DNA of 64,000 bases from Enhygromyxa salina (GTDB lineage Bacteria; Myxococcota_A; Polyangia; Nannocystales; Nannocystaceae). The DNA is taken from NCBI RefSeq assembly GCF_002994635.1, contig NZ_PVNL01000069.1, forward strand, positions 1 through 64,000, written 5' to 3'. Made by a program: the position numbers and the translations under genes. This document shows positions 37,101-45,230 of this stretch, in pieces. The first letter of the stretch is position 1; the number at the start of each line of letters is the position of its first letter. The notes below the pieces were generated by a model that did no database searches, was not told the origin of the DNA, and saw only the letters and a list, made by a program, of their open reading frames with translations.

Positions 37101-38976
37101 GGACCACAGCGCGCGAGTGTGGGACGTCGACTCCGGATCCCAGCTGGCGCAGCTCGAAGGCCACCGCGATGACGTGGTCGAGGTCGTGTTCTCGCCCGAC
37201 GGCGCGCGGGTGGCCACGGCCAGCTCCGACGACAGCGCGCGGATCTGGGACGCCGACTCCGGGGCGCTGATCCATACGCTCGAGGGCCACGAGGGCAACG
37301 TCAGCGCGGTCGCGTTCTCGCCCGACGGCGCGCGGGTGGCCACGGCCAGTCACGACGCGACCGCGCGGATCTGGGACGCCCACTCCGGCGCCGCCCTGCA
37401 CGAGCTCGCGGGCCACCACAGTCGAATGCTCGACGTCGCGTTCTCGCCCGACGGTGCGCGCCTGGTCACCTGCGGCTACGAGGGCGTCGCGCGGATCTGG
37501 GAGGTCACGACGGGAACCCAGCTCGTCGAGCTCGACGCGCACCGCAGCAGCGTGGTCGCGGCCGTGTTCTCGCCCGACGGCTCGCGGCTGGCGACGGCCA
37601 GCTTCGACGACACCGCGCGGGTGTGGGATCCAGACTCCGGCGAGCTGCTGGCCAGCTTCACGGGACACACCGATGACGTGCTCGCGCTGGCGTTCGTGGC
37701 CGGCGGCGCCCGCCTCGTCACCGGCAGCGCCGACGCGACCGTGCGGGTCTGGGACGCTCGCTCCGGCCGCGAGCTCGCGGCCTTGGCCGGCCACACCGAC
37801 GACGTGCTGGCGGTCGCCGTCCATGGCTCCGGGTTCACAACCACGAGCGCCGACGCGACGGCGCGGATCTGGTCGCTCAGCGGTGCGGCCCCGCGCCCTC
37901 GGCTCGAAGGTCACGCGGGCAACGTCGCCGCGCTCCGCTACGCCCCCGACGGCGCGCGCCTGGCCAGCGCCGGCGACGACGCCAGCGTGCGCGTGTGGGA
38001 TCCGAGCGCGCGCAGGCAGCTGCACGCGCTCGATGGCCACACCAACGGCGTGACCGCGCTGGCGTTCTCCCCGGACGGCGCGCGCCTGGCCAGCGCTGGC
38101 TATGACTCGAGCGTGCGGCTGTGGGACGTGGTCTCGGGCAGCTCGCTGGCCGTGTTCGAGGGCCACAGCAGCCACGTCGTCGCGCTGGCGTTCTCCCCAA
38201 ACGGCCTGCAGCTGGCCAGCGCCAGCTACGACGCGACCGCGCGGCTGTGGGGCACCCAGTCTCACGAACCGCTCGGCGTGTTCGAGGGCCACGCCAGCTA
38301 CGTGGTCGCGCTGGCGTTCTCGCCCGACGGCTCGCGGTTGGCGACGGCCAGCTACGACTCGAGCGTGCGGGTGTGGGACGTGAACTTTGGAGATCAGCTC
38401 GCGGTGCTCGAGGGCCATCGCGGCTACGTCGGCGCTGTCGCGTTCTCGGGTGACGGCTCGACGATCGCGTCGGCCGGCTGGGATCGCAGCGCGCGGCTGT
38501 GGAGCGCGAGCTCGGGCGCCCAGCTGCACGCGCTCGAGGGCCACGGCGATCGGGTGCTCGCGCTGGCGTTCACGCCCGACGGAACCCAGCTCGCAACCGC
38601 CGGCGCCGATCATGTCGCGCGGCTGTGGGACGTCGACAGCGGCCGGCTCGCGCAGACCTTTGTCGGGCACAGGGACGACGTGGTCGTCCTCGATCTGTCC
38701 CCCGACGGAACCCGCCTCGCGACCGCGAGCGTCGACGACAGCGTGCGCGTGTGGGAGCTGAGCAGCGGTCGCCAGCTGGCCAAGCTCACCGGCCACACCG
38801 GTGACGTCGAGCAGGTGGTGTTCTCGCCCGACGGCTCGTACCTCGCCAGCGCGGGGGCGGGCGGCAGCGTGATCCTGTGGCCTCTGCCCGCGCAGGCGCT
38901 GAGGCTGGCCTGCGATCGGGTCGCGCCGTACCTGACCCGCGATCGCGTCGCGACGATCTGCGGGCGACTGCCGTGA
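34150..38976 (+). CDS. Ser/Thr protein kinase -- STAND ATPase -- transmembrane -- 16 WD40 repeats
   Basis: About 1608 residues from GTG 34150; an ATG at 34090 and a TTG at 34054 are alternatives. Kinase: ELGRGSMGVVHAAHD (~50), VAIKTL lysine, LVHRDFKPDNVMVGDD (~160, catalytic loop), WVMDFGVAR and TPAYMAPEQL. nSTAND-type NTPase: LLCVVGGSGSGKSSLVMAGL (P-loop, ~386), RVLLVVDQLEELFTEAG (Walker B). Transmembrane helix at ~805-830 (ISVAAAFVVLIVFSGFTLG). From ~917, sixteen WD40 units ending in xxW/L-W-D style (GHTRSVTSVAFSPDGSRLAT pattern) fill the rest, outside the cytoplasm if the topology holds. It should phosphorylate proteins in response to something sensed by the propeller(s). Divergent from the TonB-like gene. 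Confidence 0.92.
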   Translation: MEEDLEQPFPRLEIDAVELRRQQQRLLAAVFGTQAEVPLLNHYELLYELGRGSMGVVHAAHDRRLDRKVAIKTLVAGRDPELRQRLIREAQIMAKLAHPNVVPVYEIGELEDTTFIVMACVDGVGLRSWLDQAPRGTGEILAVFRAAGEGLAAAHAKGLVHRDFKPDNVMVGDDGQVWVMDFGVARSVHAGDGHGSPVDGPGPWTGADTSMTQTGALVGTPAYMAPEQLRGGWADAASDQFAFCVALYEALYGARPFVGATLHELRAVVEAGELPPPPSSGIEGTEVPAWLRAIVARGLSSDAGQRFESMRALLDAIESEGDRGSWLADEARLAGVPAHEFSPYRGLEAFRECDARWMFGRERETGELVERVRSSASRLLCVVGGSGSGKSSLVMAGLCPALRRGALGADLSWEIAVLRPGARPCESLARALIELRAEAGEPVRDADVDQLGRALLDHTSTLAKTVGDLVAVPTELEPRQRRVLLVVDQLEELFTEAGLRPGYASPEVAAFLDNLITATRGRTELWVVATLRADFVHRCLELRSLARVLHAGTHLVLAPMTKREIQAAIEQPASRVGYEVDPTLVAELVNAAAENPGRLPLLQHVLRELWLRRDADARRLCYAAYEATGGLEGAIAVAADAALDQLRRELGEQADDAVRRVMTRLVHPGEVARGDTRRRATRDELGADPRTTQVLTAFVSEARVLVASEVGGVEVIELAHEALLREWSKLVEWLDIDRDALRLRHELAQGADQYAAHTDPEYLWGKGRVEEATRVLGQSTVELGDVERRFLERSIARVRKRERWVRISVAAAFVVLIVFSGFTLGLALENQRQASDYQALADAELAQRARADDGLNAQKGLRASMLAEGRIDVEAVALAIEALGAYGPPFVRPPPADVYQGTLDALAMRGIVGPVAALEAHTRSVVAVAYSADGQTLATGSRDGSARLWDASSGQPLAVLDGHTRSVTSVAFSPDGSRLATGSWDHSARVWDVDSGSQLAQLEGHRDDVVEVVFSPDGARVATASSDDSARIWDADSGALIHTLEGHEGNVSAVAFSPDGARVATASHDATARIWDAHSGAALHELAGHHSRMLDVAFSPDGARLVTCGYEGVARIWEVTTGTQLVELDAHRSSVVAAVFSPDGSRLATASFDDTARVWDPDSGELLASFTGHTDDVLALAFVAGGARLVTGSADATVRVWDARSGRELAALAGHTDDVLAVAVHGSGFTTTSADATARIWSLSGAAPRPRLEGHAGNVAALRYAPDGARLASAGDDASVRVWDPSARRQLHALDGHTNGVTALAFSPDGARLASAGYDSSVRLWDVVSGSSLAVFEGHSSHVVALAFSPNGLQLASASYDATARLWGTQSHEPLGVFEGHASYVVALAFSPDGSRLATASYDSSVRVWDVNFGDQLAVLEGHRGYVGAVAFSGDGSTIASAGWDRSARLWSASSGAQLHALEGHGDRVLALAFTPDGTQLATAGADHVARLWDVDSGRLAQTFVGHRDDVVVLDLSPDGTRLATASVDDSVRVWELSSGRQLAKLTGHTGDVEQVVFSPDGSYLASAGAGGSVILWPLPAQALRLACDRVAPYLTRDRVATICGRLP

Positions 38977-38986
38977 CTGGCCTGGC

Positions 38987-39595
38987 TCACCCGCGCGCGT
39001 GGGCAGCCAGCGACGTGGCGAGCTTGCGAAACCGCAGCCGCCAGGCATAGATCGCGTCGCGGCTCATGTCGGTCGCGTCCATGACCTCCTCGACGCTGCG
39101 CTCCTCCACGTACAGCATCGCGAACAACAGCATGCCGCGCTCGTCGAGGCGGCCGCCGAGGCGCTCGAGCACCCGGTTGAGCGCGTCGTTGGCCTCGAAC
39201 CGCCTGGCCGGCGTGCCGTCGTCGCTGATCCGACGCTCGAGCTCGTCGCAGGGCACGGGCTCGACGCTCCATGGATTGCGCCGGGCAGATCGGAAGGTCG
39301 CGGCCACCTGCCGCCGCGCCACCAGCCGCACGAAGCTCTCGAACGAGCGGCCGCGCGCGGGATCCCAGCTACGCAGGACCCTGCCGTCATCGGCGAGCAG
39401 TGAGATGAACACCTCTTGGACGAAGTCGCGGACCTCTTGGCGAGGATCACGACCTTCGCTGCGGGCGTCACGAATCAGCGCGTACCCGACCTCGGCCTGC
39501 AGCACGGGCAGCAGCCGCCGCACGAGTCGCTCCAAGGCCTCACGATCGCCATCGAGCGCTCGCGCAACCTGTTCAGGTTTGAGAGCTACTTGCAT
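38987..39595 (-). CDS. ECF-type sigma factor
   Basis: From the ATG at 39593-39595 (MQVALKPEQVARALDGDREAL), 202 residues. Region 2: LERLVRRLLPVLQAEVGYAL, VRDFVQEVFISLLADDG, FESFVRLVARRQVAATFRS. Region 4: LDERGMLLFAMLYVEERSVEEV with DMSRDAIYAWRLRFRKLA as helix-turn-helix. There is no extension and no visible anti-sigma neighbour. Its end is 10 bp from the end of the converging kinase gene; ECF and Ser/Thr kinase pairs are common in myxobacteria and such kinases can control the sigma factor, but here the genes converge, so the link is only suggested. Confidence 0.87.
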   Translation of the reverse strand: MQVALKPEQVARALDGDREALERLVRRLLPVLQAEVGYALIRDARSEGRDPRQEVRDFVQEVFISLLADDGRVLRSWDPARGRSFESFVRLVARRQVAATFRSARRNPWSVEPVPCDELERRISDDGTPARRFEANDALNRVLERLGGRLDERGMLLFAMLYVEERSVEEVMDATDMSRDAIYAWRLRFRKLATSLAAHARG

Positions 39596-39894
39596 GAATT
39601 CTCGTCGCGCCAACGCCGGCCCGGACGGGCCGCTCGCTGGTTCGCGGTGCACAGCATAAGCCGGACGAATGGCGACTAGCGTGGTCGCGGATCGCGTCGT
39701 CACGCTCGAGCGCGGCTGAGCGAGTCACGCGAAATTGGATCGATCGTGGTCGCAGCCGAGCTCAGGCAAGCATCATCGACAACGCGCAAATCCCCCGCGT
39801 GGTGACGCCGCAGGCGGGTTGATCGGCTGACCCAATGATGGGGGTTGTCGACCCGCCAACCTGCGAGAGGGCCCAGCCCAACCGCCAGATCTGC
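39596..39894. other. Intergenic region without a supported gene
   Basis: About 300 bp between the ECF sigma start and the end of the esterase-like lipoprotein gene. I see no ORF with a start and family sense, no T-tract terminator and no clear promoter. The imperfect GCGGGTTGA...TCGACCCGC pairing near 39814-39864 is too weak to call. Confidence 0.5.
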
Positions 39895-41544
39895 TCAGCG
39901 CCGAGCCGACGCGAGGTCAGCGAGGCGGGCCTCGATCCTGGCGCTGTGAACGACACCTTTGGACTCGCCCTGCGCTCGCTCGACCACGCGGACCAGCTCG
40001 AGCGCCTCGCGGTAGCGCTGAATCGCCTCGGCCGTCAGGCCCTGTTGCTCGGCGAGCTCGGCCCACGAGTCCCATGCATTCCACGAGTCGGGGACCCGGT
40101 CCACGACCGTCGCGAACACCTGCTCGGCCAGGGTTGGCGAGCCCGAGCGCGCGAGCACGTAGCCCGCGTCATTGAGCAGCAGCTCGGCGTCACAGCGCGC
40201 CTGCCCGGCGCAGCGATCGTAGGCGGCGGCGGGCCCAAGCTCGCGGATCCAGGCGAGCACCAGCGCGAGATCGGCGGGCGGCGGCGAGGCGGGGAGCTGG
40301 GTCCAGTTGGGCGGCAGCGACTCGGCGCCCGGGCGCTCAGTGCCGGTCGTGACCTGCGAGAGAAACTCACGGACCGCGTCCGCGACCTGCACGAAGCCCG
40401 CACGGATCTCGGGGTCGGCGTGCGCCGTGTGAGCCGCCCGCAGCACTCCGCCGTGGGCGATGAAGTCGTTGTGGCGCAGGCCCGGCATGCTGACGAGCGT
40501 GCGCTCGGCGTGGGTCAGACCCTCGACATAGTCGGTGCGGCCGCCCGCGTGAATGATCAGCGCCGGGATCCGCAGCTTGTCGCGCCGACCGAGGTAGCGG
40601 GCCGGCTCGGGCCGCTCGTACCAGGGGTCGTCGGCGCTCGCGTACTCGAGGGTCGAGTCGAGGCTGACGACGGCGAGCAGATCGCGCCCGGCCATGGCGT
40701 AGGCGAGGGCCGCCTGCGCGCCGTAGCTGTGGCCAATCACGACGACGCGAGCCGGATCGACGCTAGGCCAGGTCGCCGCGGCCTCGAACATGCGATCGAG
40801 GTCGGCGATCGAGGTGCCCGGATCCCACTCGATCGCGCTGCCCAGCCCGCTCGCGTCGAGGAACGCACCCGACACGACCACGAACCCATGCGAGGCCAGG
40901 TGCTCCCACAGCACGAAGTTGTCGGCGAAGCTGGCCCCGAGCCCCGGGTGCGCCAGCACGATCGGGAACGAGCCCTGGGCCCACTCAGCGTCGCGCCGGG
41001 CCATGGTTTTCAGCCCGGCGAGCTCGTCGGTCGGCTCACCGTCGAACACCTCCTGGTCACGGACGCGCTGCACGTGCTGCTCGAGGCGCGCTCGCCAGGC
41101 TCCCGCCTTGGGGGCCGCCACGCGCAGGTAGTCGTCGACCAGCATGGCCTCCCCGCTGGGCACGCTGGCGTCGCTCGGGTACCAGACCGCGAGCAAGATC
41201 GGTCGCTTGATCCGATCACCGGTCACCGGATCGATCAGCGAGCGGGTCGGATCTTCGAACCACTGCTGGCGGTATCCGATCGCGTGGGGCCCGGGCGCGA
41301 GCTCGGGGAGCCAGACTGGGGCGGGCGTATCTGCTTGGCTGGGTTGCATCGTGGTCGAGGTGACGGCGGTCTCGCCCGGCGTGGTCGCCTGCGAGGACGC
41401 AGCCGCCTGCGAGGGTTGACTCGGCGGTGTCTCGCCCGAGCAGCCCGAGCTCATCAACGCCAACAACACGCCGAGCACCCCGGCGACATGCAGCGTGGCT
41501 CGACGTTCAGGCGGCCGCCATCCTGGTGCGCTCACACTCGGCAT
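39895..41544 (-). CDS. Esterase-like (PAF-acetylhydrolase-type) lipoprotein, last gene of the RiPP export operon
   Basis: A 549-residue protein with lipoprotein signal HVAGVLGVLLALMSSGC (Cys ~35) and a Ser/Thr/Gln linker. The hydrolase part (~75-400) resembles platelet-activating-factor acetylhydrolase-like enzymes: RPILLAVWYPSD, FPIVLAHPGLGASFADNFVL, VVVIGHSYGAQAALAYAMAG (nucleophile), and GLRHNDFIAHG as His region. The last ~120 residues include a TPR-like pair (PDSWNAWDSWAELAEQQGL, AEAIQRYREALEL). It overlaps the oxygenase gene by 38 bp, so it belongs to the operon with the C39 exporter. It could cut an ester, remove an acyl group or inactivate a product at the envelope; unproven. Confidence 0.82.
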   Translation of the reverse strand: MPSVSAPGWRPPERRATLHVAGVLGVLLALMSSGCSGETPPSQPSQAAASSQATTPGETAVTSTTMQPSQADTPAPVWLPELAPGPHAIGYRQQWFEDPTRSLIDPVTGDRIKRPILLAVWYPSDASVPSGEAMLVDDYLRVAAPKAGAWRARLEQHVQRVRDQEVFDGEPTDELAGLKTMARRDAEWAQGSFPIVLAHPGLGASFADNFVLWEHLASHGFVVVSGAFLDASGLGSAIEWDPGTSIADLDRMFEAAATWPSVDPARVVVIGHSYGAQAALAYAMAGRDLLAVVSLDSTLEYASADDPWYERPEPARYLGRRDKLRIPALIIHAGGRTDYVEGLTHAERTLVSMPGLRHNDFIAHGGVLRAAHTAHADPEIRAGFVQVADAVREFLSQVTTGTERPGAESLPPNWTQLPASPPPADLALVLAWIRELGPAAAYDRCAGQARCDAELLLNDAGYVLARSGSPTLAEQVFATVVDRVPDSWNAWDSWAELAEQQGLTAEAIQRYREALELVRVVERAQGESKGVVHSARIEARLADLASARR

Positions 41545-42091
41545 AATAGAAGACGGAGACCGTATAGCGATGGGTCGGCGCGTCGGGGTGGGGGATTCCC
41601 GCCCGGTGCAGGATGTTGGAGTGGAACGCCACGAGTCGCCCGGGCCGCGGTGCCACGACCATCATCGCGTCGCCGTCGTCGTCGTAGAATACGGTCTCGC
41701 CGCCCCAGCCCGCCCGCCAGCTCGAGTTGGCGTAGTAGAGGAAGGTCAGGGCCTGCGGGTGGACGGTGTCGGTGTGCACGGTGCCACACGCGTCCGAGGA
41801 GATCGACGCCGCGTAGACGTGGCTGAGCCCGACGCTTGGATCGCTCAAGCCAAAGGTCTCGCGCATGCTCGTGAACACCGCCTCGGTGTAGGGGAACAAG
41901 AACGGCGCGGCCCGGAACATCTCGGTGTTCACCGCCGCGCTCAGCTCGCGATCGAACGACGGCCTGCGCTCGTAGTCGAGCTGCATCACGACGTTGGCGA
42001 AATTGGTGATCTGCTCGCTGTCGAGCAGGTCGTCGTAAATCTGGATCAGGCGGTCGCCGATCGAGTGGGAGCGAGTGGGCGTGGGGTTCAT
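41507..42091 (-). CDS. 2OG-Fe(II) oxygenase (prolyl-4-hydroxylase-like)
   Basis: A 194-residue protein. The double-stranded beta-helix iron triad is visible: CGTVHTDTVHPQAL (HxD), then PGRLVAFHSNILHRAG with the distal His, and HRYTVSVFYYAE with the Arg that binds 2-oxoglutarate. WGGETVFYDDDGDAMMVVAP between them is the usual GGET/F stretch. Enzymes of this kind hydroxylate peptides or amino acids. The gene overlaps both neighbours (4 bp with the adaptor, 38 bp with the esterase) in the export operon of the precursor peptide, so the core peptide is a plausible substrate. The core has a single Pro (P48), plus Asp, Asn and Lys as other possible sites. Confidence 0.88.
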   Translation of the reverse strand: MNPTPTRSHSIGDRLIQIYDDLLDSEQITNFANVVMQLDYERRPSFDRELSAAVNTEMFRAAPFLFPYTEAVFTSMRETFGLSDPSVGLSHVYAASISSDACGTVHTDTVHPQALTFLYYANSSWRAGWGGETVFYDDDGDAMMVVAPRPGRLVAFHSNILHRAGIPHPDAPTHRYTVSVFYYAECERTRMAAA

Positions 42092-43017
42092 CGTTCGGGT
42101 CCTCGTGCGTGTCCGTGGCAGGTCGGGAGCTCGACCTCGACGCTGCCGCCGAGCGGGTGATTGTCGAGGCTGGCCGCGGCAATTCGGGCCTCGTAGACCC
42201 GGAGCCCCGAGAGCTCGTCGACGTCGTCGTGGGTCGGGTGGAGCATGGCGGTCGCCGGCTCGCCGACGTGATCGACAAACCGCCAGCGCGCCGAGATCGG
42301 TGAGCGCAGGGCCTGCTCGGCCGGCAGGGCGACGCGGAGCACCAGGTCCTCGGTCGAGACGAATCGGCCCAGCGCCTGTCCGGTCTCGACCCAGGCTCCG
42401 GGGACCACCGACTCCCGCACGATCCGTCCGGGGAACGGGGCCTCGAGCCGACCGGCCGCGATCCGGGCGCGCTGGGCCTCGAGCCGGGCGGCGGCGGCAC
42501 GGCGCTGCGCGTCGGCGCCGTGCAGCTCGCGAGCGGAGATCGTGAGCGCGTCGCGGGCCGCCTCGCGCTCGGTGTCGGCCAGGTGTTCGCCGAGCTGCTC
42601 GGCGCCGCGCAGCTCTCGGGCGCGGGCGATCTGCTCGGCCGCGTAGCGCTCGCGGGTCGCCTTGGCCTCGTCGAGCTCGGCGCGCTGGGTCTCGAGCGCC
42701 GCGACGTCGTCGCCGGCCTCAATTTCATAGAGCAGGTCCCCGGCCGCACGCAGCTCGGCCCCGCCGCCGCGCAGCAGCCCCGCGCGAGGGGCATGCAGCT
42801 CGACGCTCAGGCGCGGAACGATCACGCCGAGCTCCGTGCAGGGATCGATCTCGTCGAGCCCGGGCGCGCGCACGCTCGATGCCTCGCCGTCCTCGCGCGA
42901 GTGGTCGTCGAGCGCGGCGGCGTCCGAGCTCGCGCGCGGGTGGAACCGCAGATCGCAGCCGAGCCCGCCCGCGCAGGCCAACAGCAAGACGAACAAAGAT
43001 CGGATCGAGCGATTCAT
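42088..43017 (-). CDS. Lipoprotein HlyD-type adaptor of the exporter
   Basis: ATG at 43015-43017 (MNRSIRSLFVLLLACAGGLGC) gives a lipoprotein of 309 residues, anchored by Cys ~21. VELHAPRAGLLRGGG and RLEAPFPGRIVRESVVPGAW are the two halves of a lipoyl/barrel-sandwich domain; between them lies an Arg/Glu/Ala-rich coiled coil (AALETQRAELDEAKATRERY to AAAARLEAQRARIAAG). VETGQALGRFVSTEDLVLRV begins the beta-barrel domain. It overlaps the exporter gene and the oxygenase gene by 4 bp each. A second, lipid-anchored adaptor beside a membrane-fusion protein is unusual; it may replace part of an outer-membrane channel path. Confidence 0.83.
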   Translation of the reverse strand: MNRSIRSLFVLLLACAGGLGCDLRFHPRASSDAAALDDHSREDGEASSVRAPGLDEIDPCTELGVIVPRLSVELHAPRAGLLRGGGAELRAAGDLLYEIEAGDDVAALETQRAELDEAKATRERYAAEQIARARELRGAEQLGEHLADTEREAARDALTISARELHGADAQRRAAAARLEAQRARIAAGRLEAPFPGRIVRESVVPGAWVETGQALGRFVSTEDLVLRVALPAEQALRSPISARWRFVDHVGEPATAMLHPTHDDVDELSGLRVYEARIAAASLDNHPLGGSVEVELPTCHGHARGPER

Positions 43018-45230
43018 GCTGCGCTGTCCTCGGCCAGCTGCGCCGCGACCAGGCGCGCGTAGCTGCCACCTTTCGCGACCAGCTCTGCGTGGCTGCCTCG
43101 CTCGACGCAGCGCCCGTTCTCCATCACGACGATCAAGTCGGCGCGGCGGATCGTGGACAGCCGATGGGCGACCACGACCTGGGTGCACTCGAGCTGACGC
43201 AGCGCTTCGTAGACCTTGGCCTCCGTCGCCGTGTCGAGCGCGCTGGTGGCCTCATCCATGACCAGGATCCGCGGCAGCGTGACCACGGCGCGCGCGATCG
43301 CCAGGCGCTGGGCCTCGCCGCCAGACAGGGAGCTCCCGGCCTCGGCGATCGGCGTCTCGAACCCAGCGGGCTCGCGGGCGATCCGAGCGTCGAGGCACGC
43401 GAGCTTGGCCGCCCACTCGACCCGATCGGCCGCCTCTTCGGCGCCAAACAAGATGTTGCTGCGGAACGTGCCCTGGATCAGCTGAACGCGCTGCGGCACC
43501 ACGCCAAACTGGCGGCGCAGCTGCTGCGGGTGAAACGTGGTCAGGTCGGCGCCGTCGAGCAAGATCCGACCCTGGCTGGGCCGCAGCAGCCCCAGCAGCA
43601 AATTGATGATCGTGCTCTTGCCCGAGCCCGTGCTGCCGACCAGCGCGACGGTCTGACCCGGCAAGATCTCGAGATCGAAGTCGTCGACGATCGCCTCTTC
43701 GGGGCGAAACCCGAAGCTCACCTGCTCAAACCGAATCCCGCCCTGGATCCGCTGCGAGGGCACGTTCGCCGCGTCCGAGAATTCCGTTGGCAGCTCCGAG
43801 GTCTCCTCCAGCACATCGTTGACCCGGGCGGCGACGCTGCGCGCGTCGGCCAGCGACTGGATCGCGCCGACCAGCTGACCGACCGGCGCCATGAAGCTGG
43901 GCATCAGCACGCTGGCCGCAAACAGGGCGCCGAGGCTCATGTCGCCCTGGGCCACGCTGGCGCCCGCGAACCCCAGGATGCACGCGGGGGTCAACATCCC
44001 GATGCTCGGGCGGATCGCGTCGAGCAAGGCCTCGAAGTTGCCGCGGTTGCGATCGGCCTGCAGCTGGGTGACGAACGCGTTCGACCAGCGCTGCAGCATC
44101 GCCTGCTCGCGACCCATGGCCTTGGTGCTGTAGGCGGTCGCCAGCGCCTCGACCTGGCGGGTCTGACAGACCGCGTCGGCCTCGAGGTAGGTCTCGGTCA
44201 GGCGCTCGCGCCGACCCCAGCTCCACGCCGTGACCAGCCCCTGCAGCGCCGCGAGACCGAGCGCGGCGAAGGCCAAGGTCGGGTGCAGCATGAACAGCGC
44301 GAGCAAGAACGCCGCCGCCGTCGTCGCGTCCAGGACGCTGGCCAGCGCGACCGAGGACAGCGCGTCGCGGATCTCTCGATGCGCGTTGATCCGCTGCAGC
44401 AGGTCACCCTGCGACCGGGTCAGGAACACCCGGTAGGGCAGGTGAAGCAGGTGGTGGAGGAAGCTCGCGCGCATCGACGACTCCAGCGAGACGTCGATGA
44501 CCTTGAGCGTGCGACCGCGGATCAACATGGCCCAGAACCGGGCGAACGAGGCGATCACCAGGGCGATCGCCGTGATCGTCAGGCCGCCCAAGTCGCGCCA
44601 CGGGATCAGGTCTTCGACCGCGATCGCCATCGCGATCGGGACACAAAACGCGAGGACCTGAATGAACAGCGAGCTGACGACCGCGGTCGCGAGCCGACGC
44701 TTCTGCGAGAGCACCCAGCGCAGGTGGCGACGCAGCGGCCGCTCGCGCTCGATCTTGGGGTCGAAGCTCTCACCCGGCGTCAGCGTGAGCGCGACGCCCG
44801 TGAACGCGCGGCCGACCTCCTTCGCGTCGCACCAGCGGACCCCACGGGCCGGGTCGTAGATCTGAAAGCGCCCCCGCGAGACCCGGCCGAGCACCACGAA
44901 GTGGTTCATCTCCCAGTGCAGGATCGTGCCAGGCTCGAACTCGGTCAGGTCCTCGACCTCGAGCCGGTAGCCACACGCGATGAACCCGAGATCCGAGGCC
45001 GCGCGGGCCAGGTGAGCGAGGCTGACCCCGTCGTAGACGTCGCCGACGAGGCGCCGAACCTTGCCCAGCGGCAGCTGCAGGCCGTGGTAGCCGATCGCCA
45101 TGCACAGCGAGGCGACGCCGCACTCGGCGGACGAGAGCTGGCGGACCAGGCGAAGTCGACCCCCCCGGCGCGACGCGAACAGCCGGCCGCTGACTCGCTC
45201 GGCGAACGCTTCGGAGCTCGCGGTGGTCAT
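43014..45230 (-). CDS. C39-peptidase ABC transporter (PCAT) that cleaves and exports the precursor
   Basis: A 738-residue protein with three parts. Residues ~25-150, C39 cysteine protease: VRQLSSAECGVASLCMAIGY (Gln31, Cys37), HWEMNHFVVLG (His110), IYDPARG (Asp126), so the catalytic set is complete. Residues ~170-460: six-helix transmembrane domain. Residues ~490-730: ABC ATPase with VALVGSTGSGKSTIINLLLG (Walker A), SSLSGGEAQRLAIARAVV (signature), ILVMDEATSALD (Walker B) and VVAHRLSTI (H-loop). Such transporters cut after Gly-Gly/Gly-Ala leaders and export the core. The precursor at 46267 carries just such a leader. It overlaps its adaptor genes on both sides by 4 bp. Confidence 0.95.
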   Translation of the reverse strand: MTTASSEAFAERVSGRLFASRRGGRLRLVRQLSSAECGVASLCMAIGYHGLQLPLGKVRRLVGDVYDGVSLAHLARAASDLGFIACGYRLEVEDLTEFEPGTILHWEMNHFVVLGRVSRGRFQIYDPARGVRWCDAKEVGRAFTGVALTLTPGESFDPKIERERPLRRHLRWVLSQKRRLATAVVSSLFIQVLAFCVPIAMAIAVEDLIPWRDLGGLTITAIALVIASFARFWAMLIRGRTLKVIDVSLESSMRASFLHHLLHLPYRVFLTRSQGDLLQRINAHREIRDALSSVALASVLDATTAAAFLLALFMLHPTLAFAALGLAALQGLVTAWSWGRRERLTETYLEADAVCQTRQVEALATAYSTKAMGREQAMLQRWSNAFVTQLQADRNRGNFEALLDAIRPSIGMLTPACILGFAGASVAQGDMSLGALFAASVLMPSFMAPVGQLVGAIQSLADARSVAARVNDVLEETSELPTEFSDAANVPSQRIQGGIRFEQVSFGFRPEEAIVDDFDLEILPGQTVALVGSTGSGKSTIINLLLGLLRPSQGRILLDGADLTTFHPQQLRRQFGVVPQRVQLIQGTFRSNILFGAEEAADRVEWAAKLACLDARIAREPAGFETPIAEAGSSLSGGEAQRLAIARAVVTLPRILVMDEATSALDTATEAKVYEALRQLECTQVVVAHRLSTIRRADLIVVMENGRCVERGSHAELVAKGGSYARLVAAQLAEDSAA

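Noticed and set aside
34294..39048. 1584-residue minus-strand ORF opposite the kinase gene
   Set aside because: The opposite strand has kinase, P-loop and WD40 motifs in perfect register; this frame is only an open antisense of GC-rich codons.
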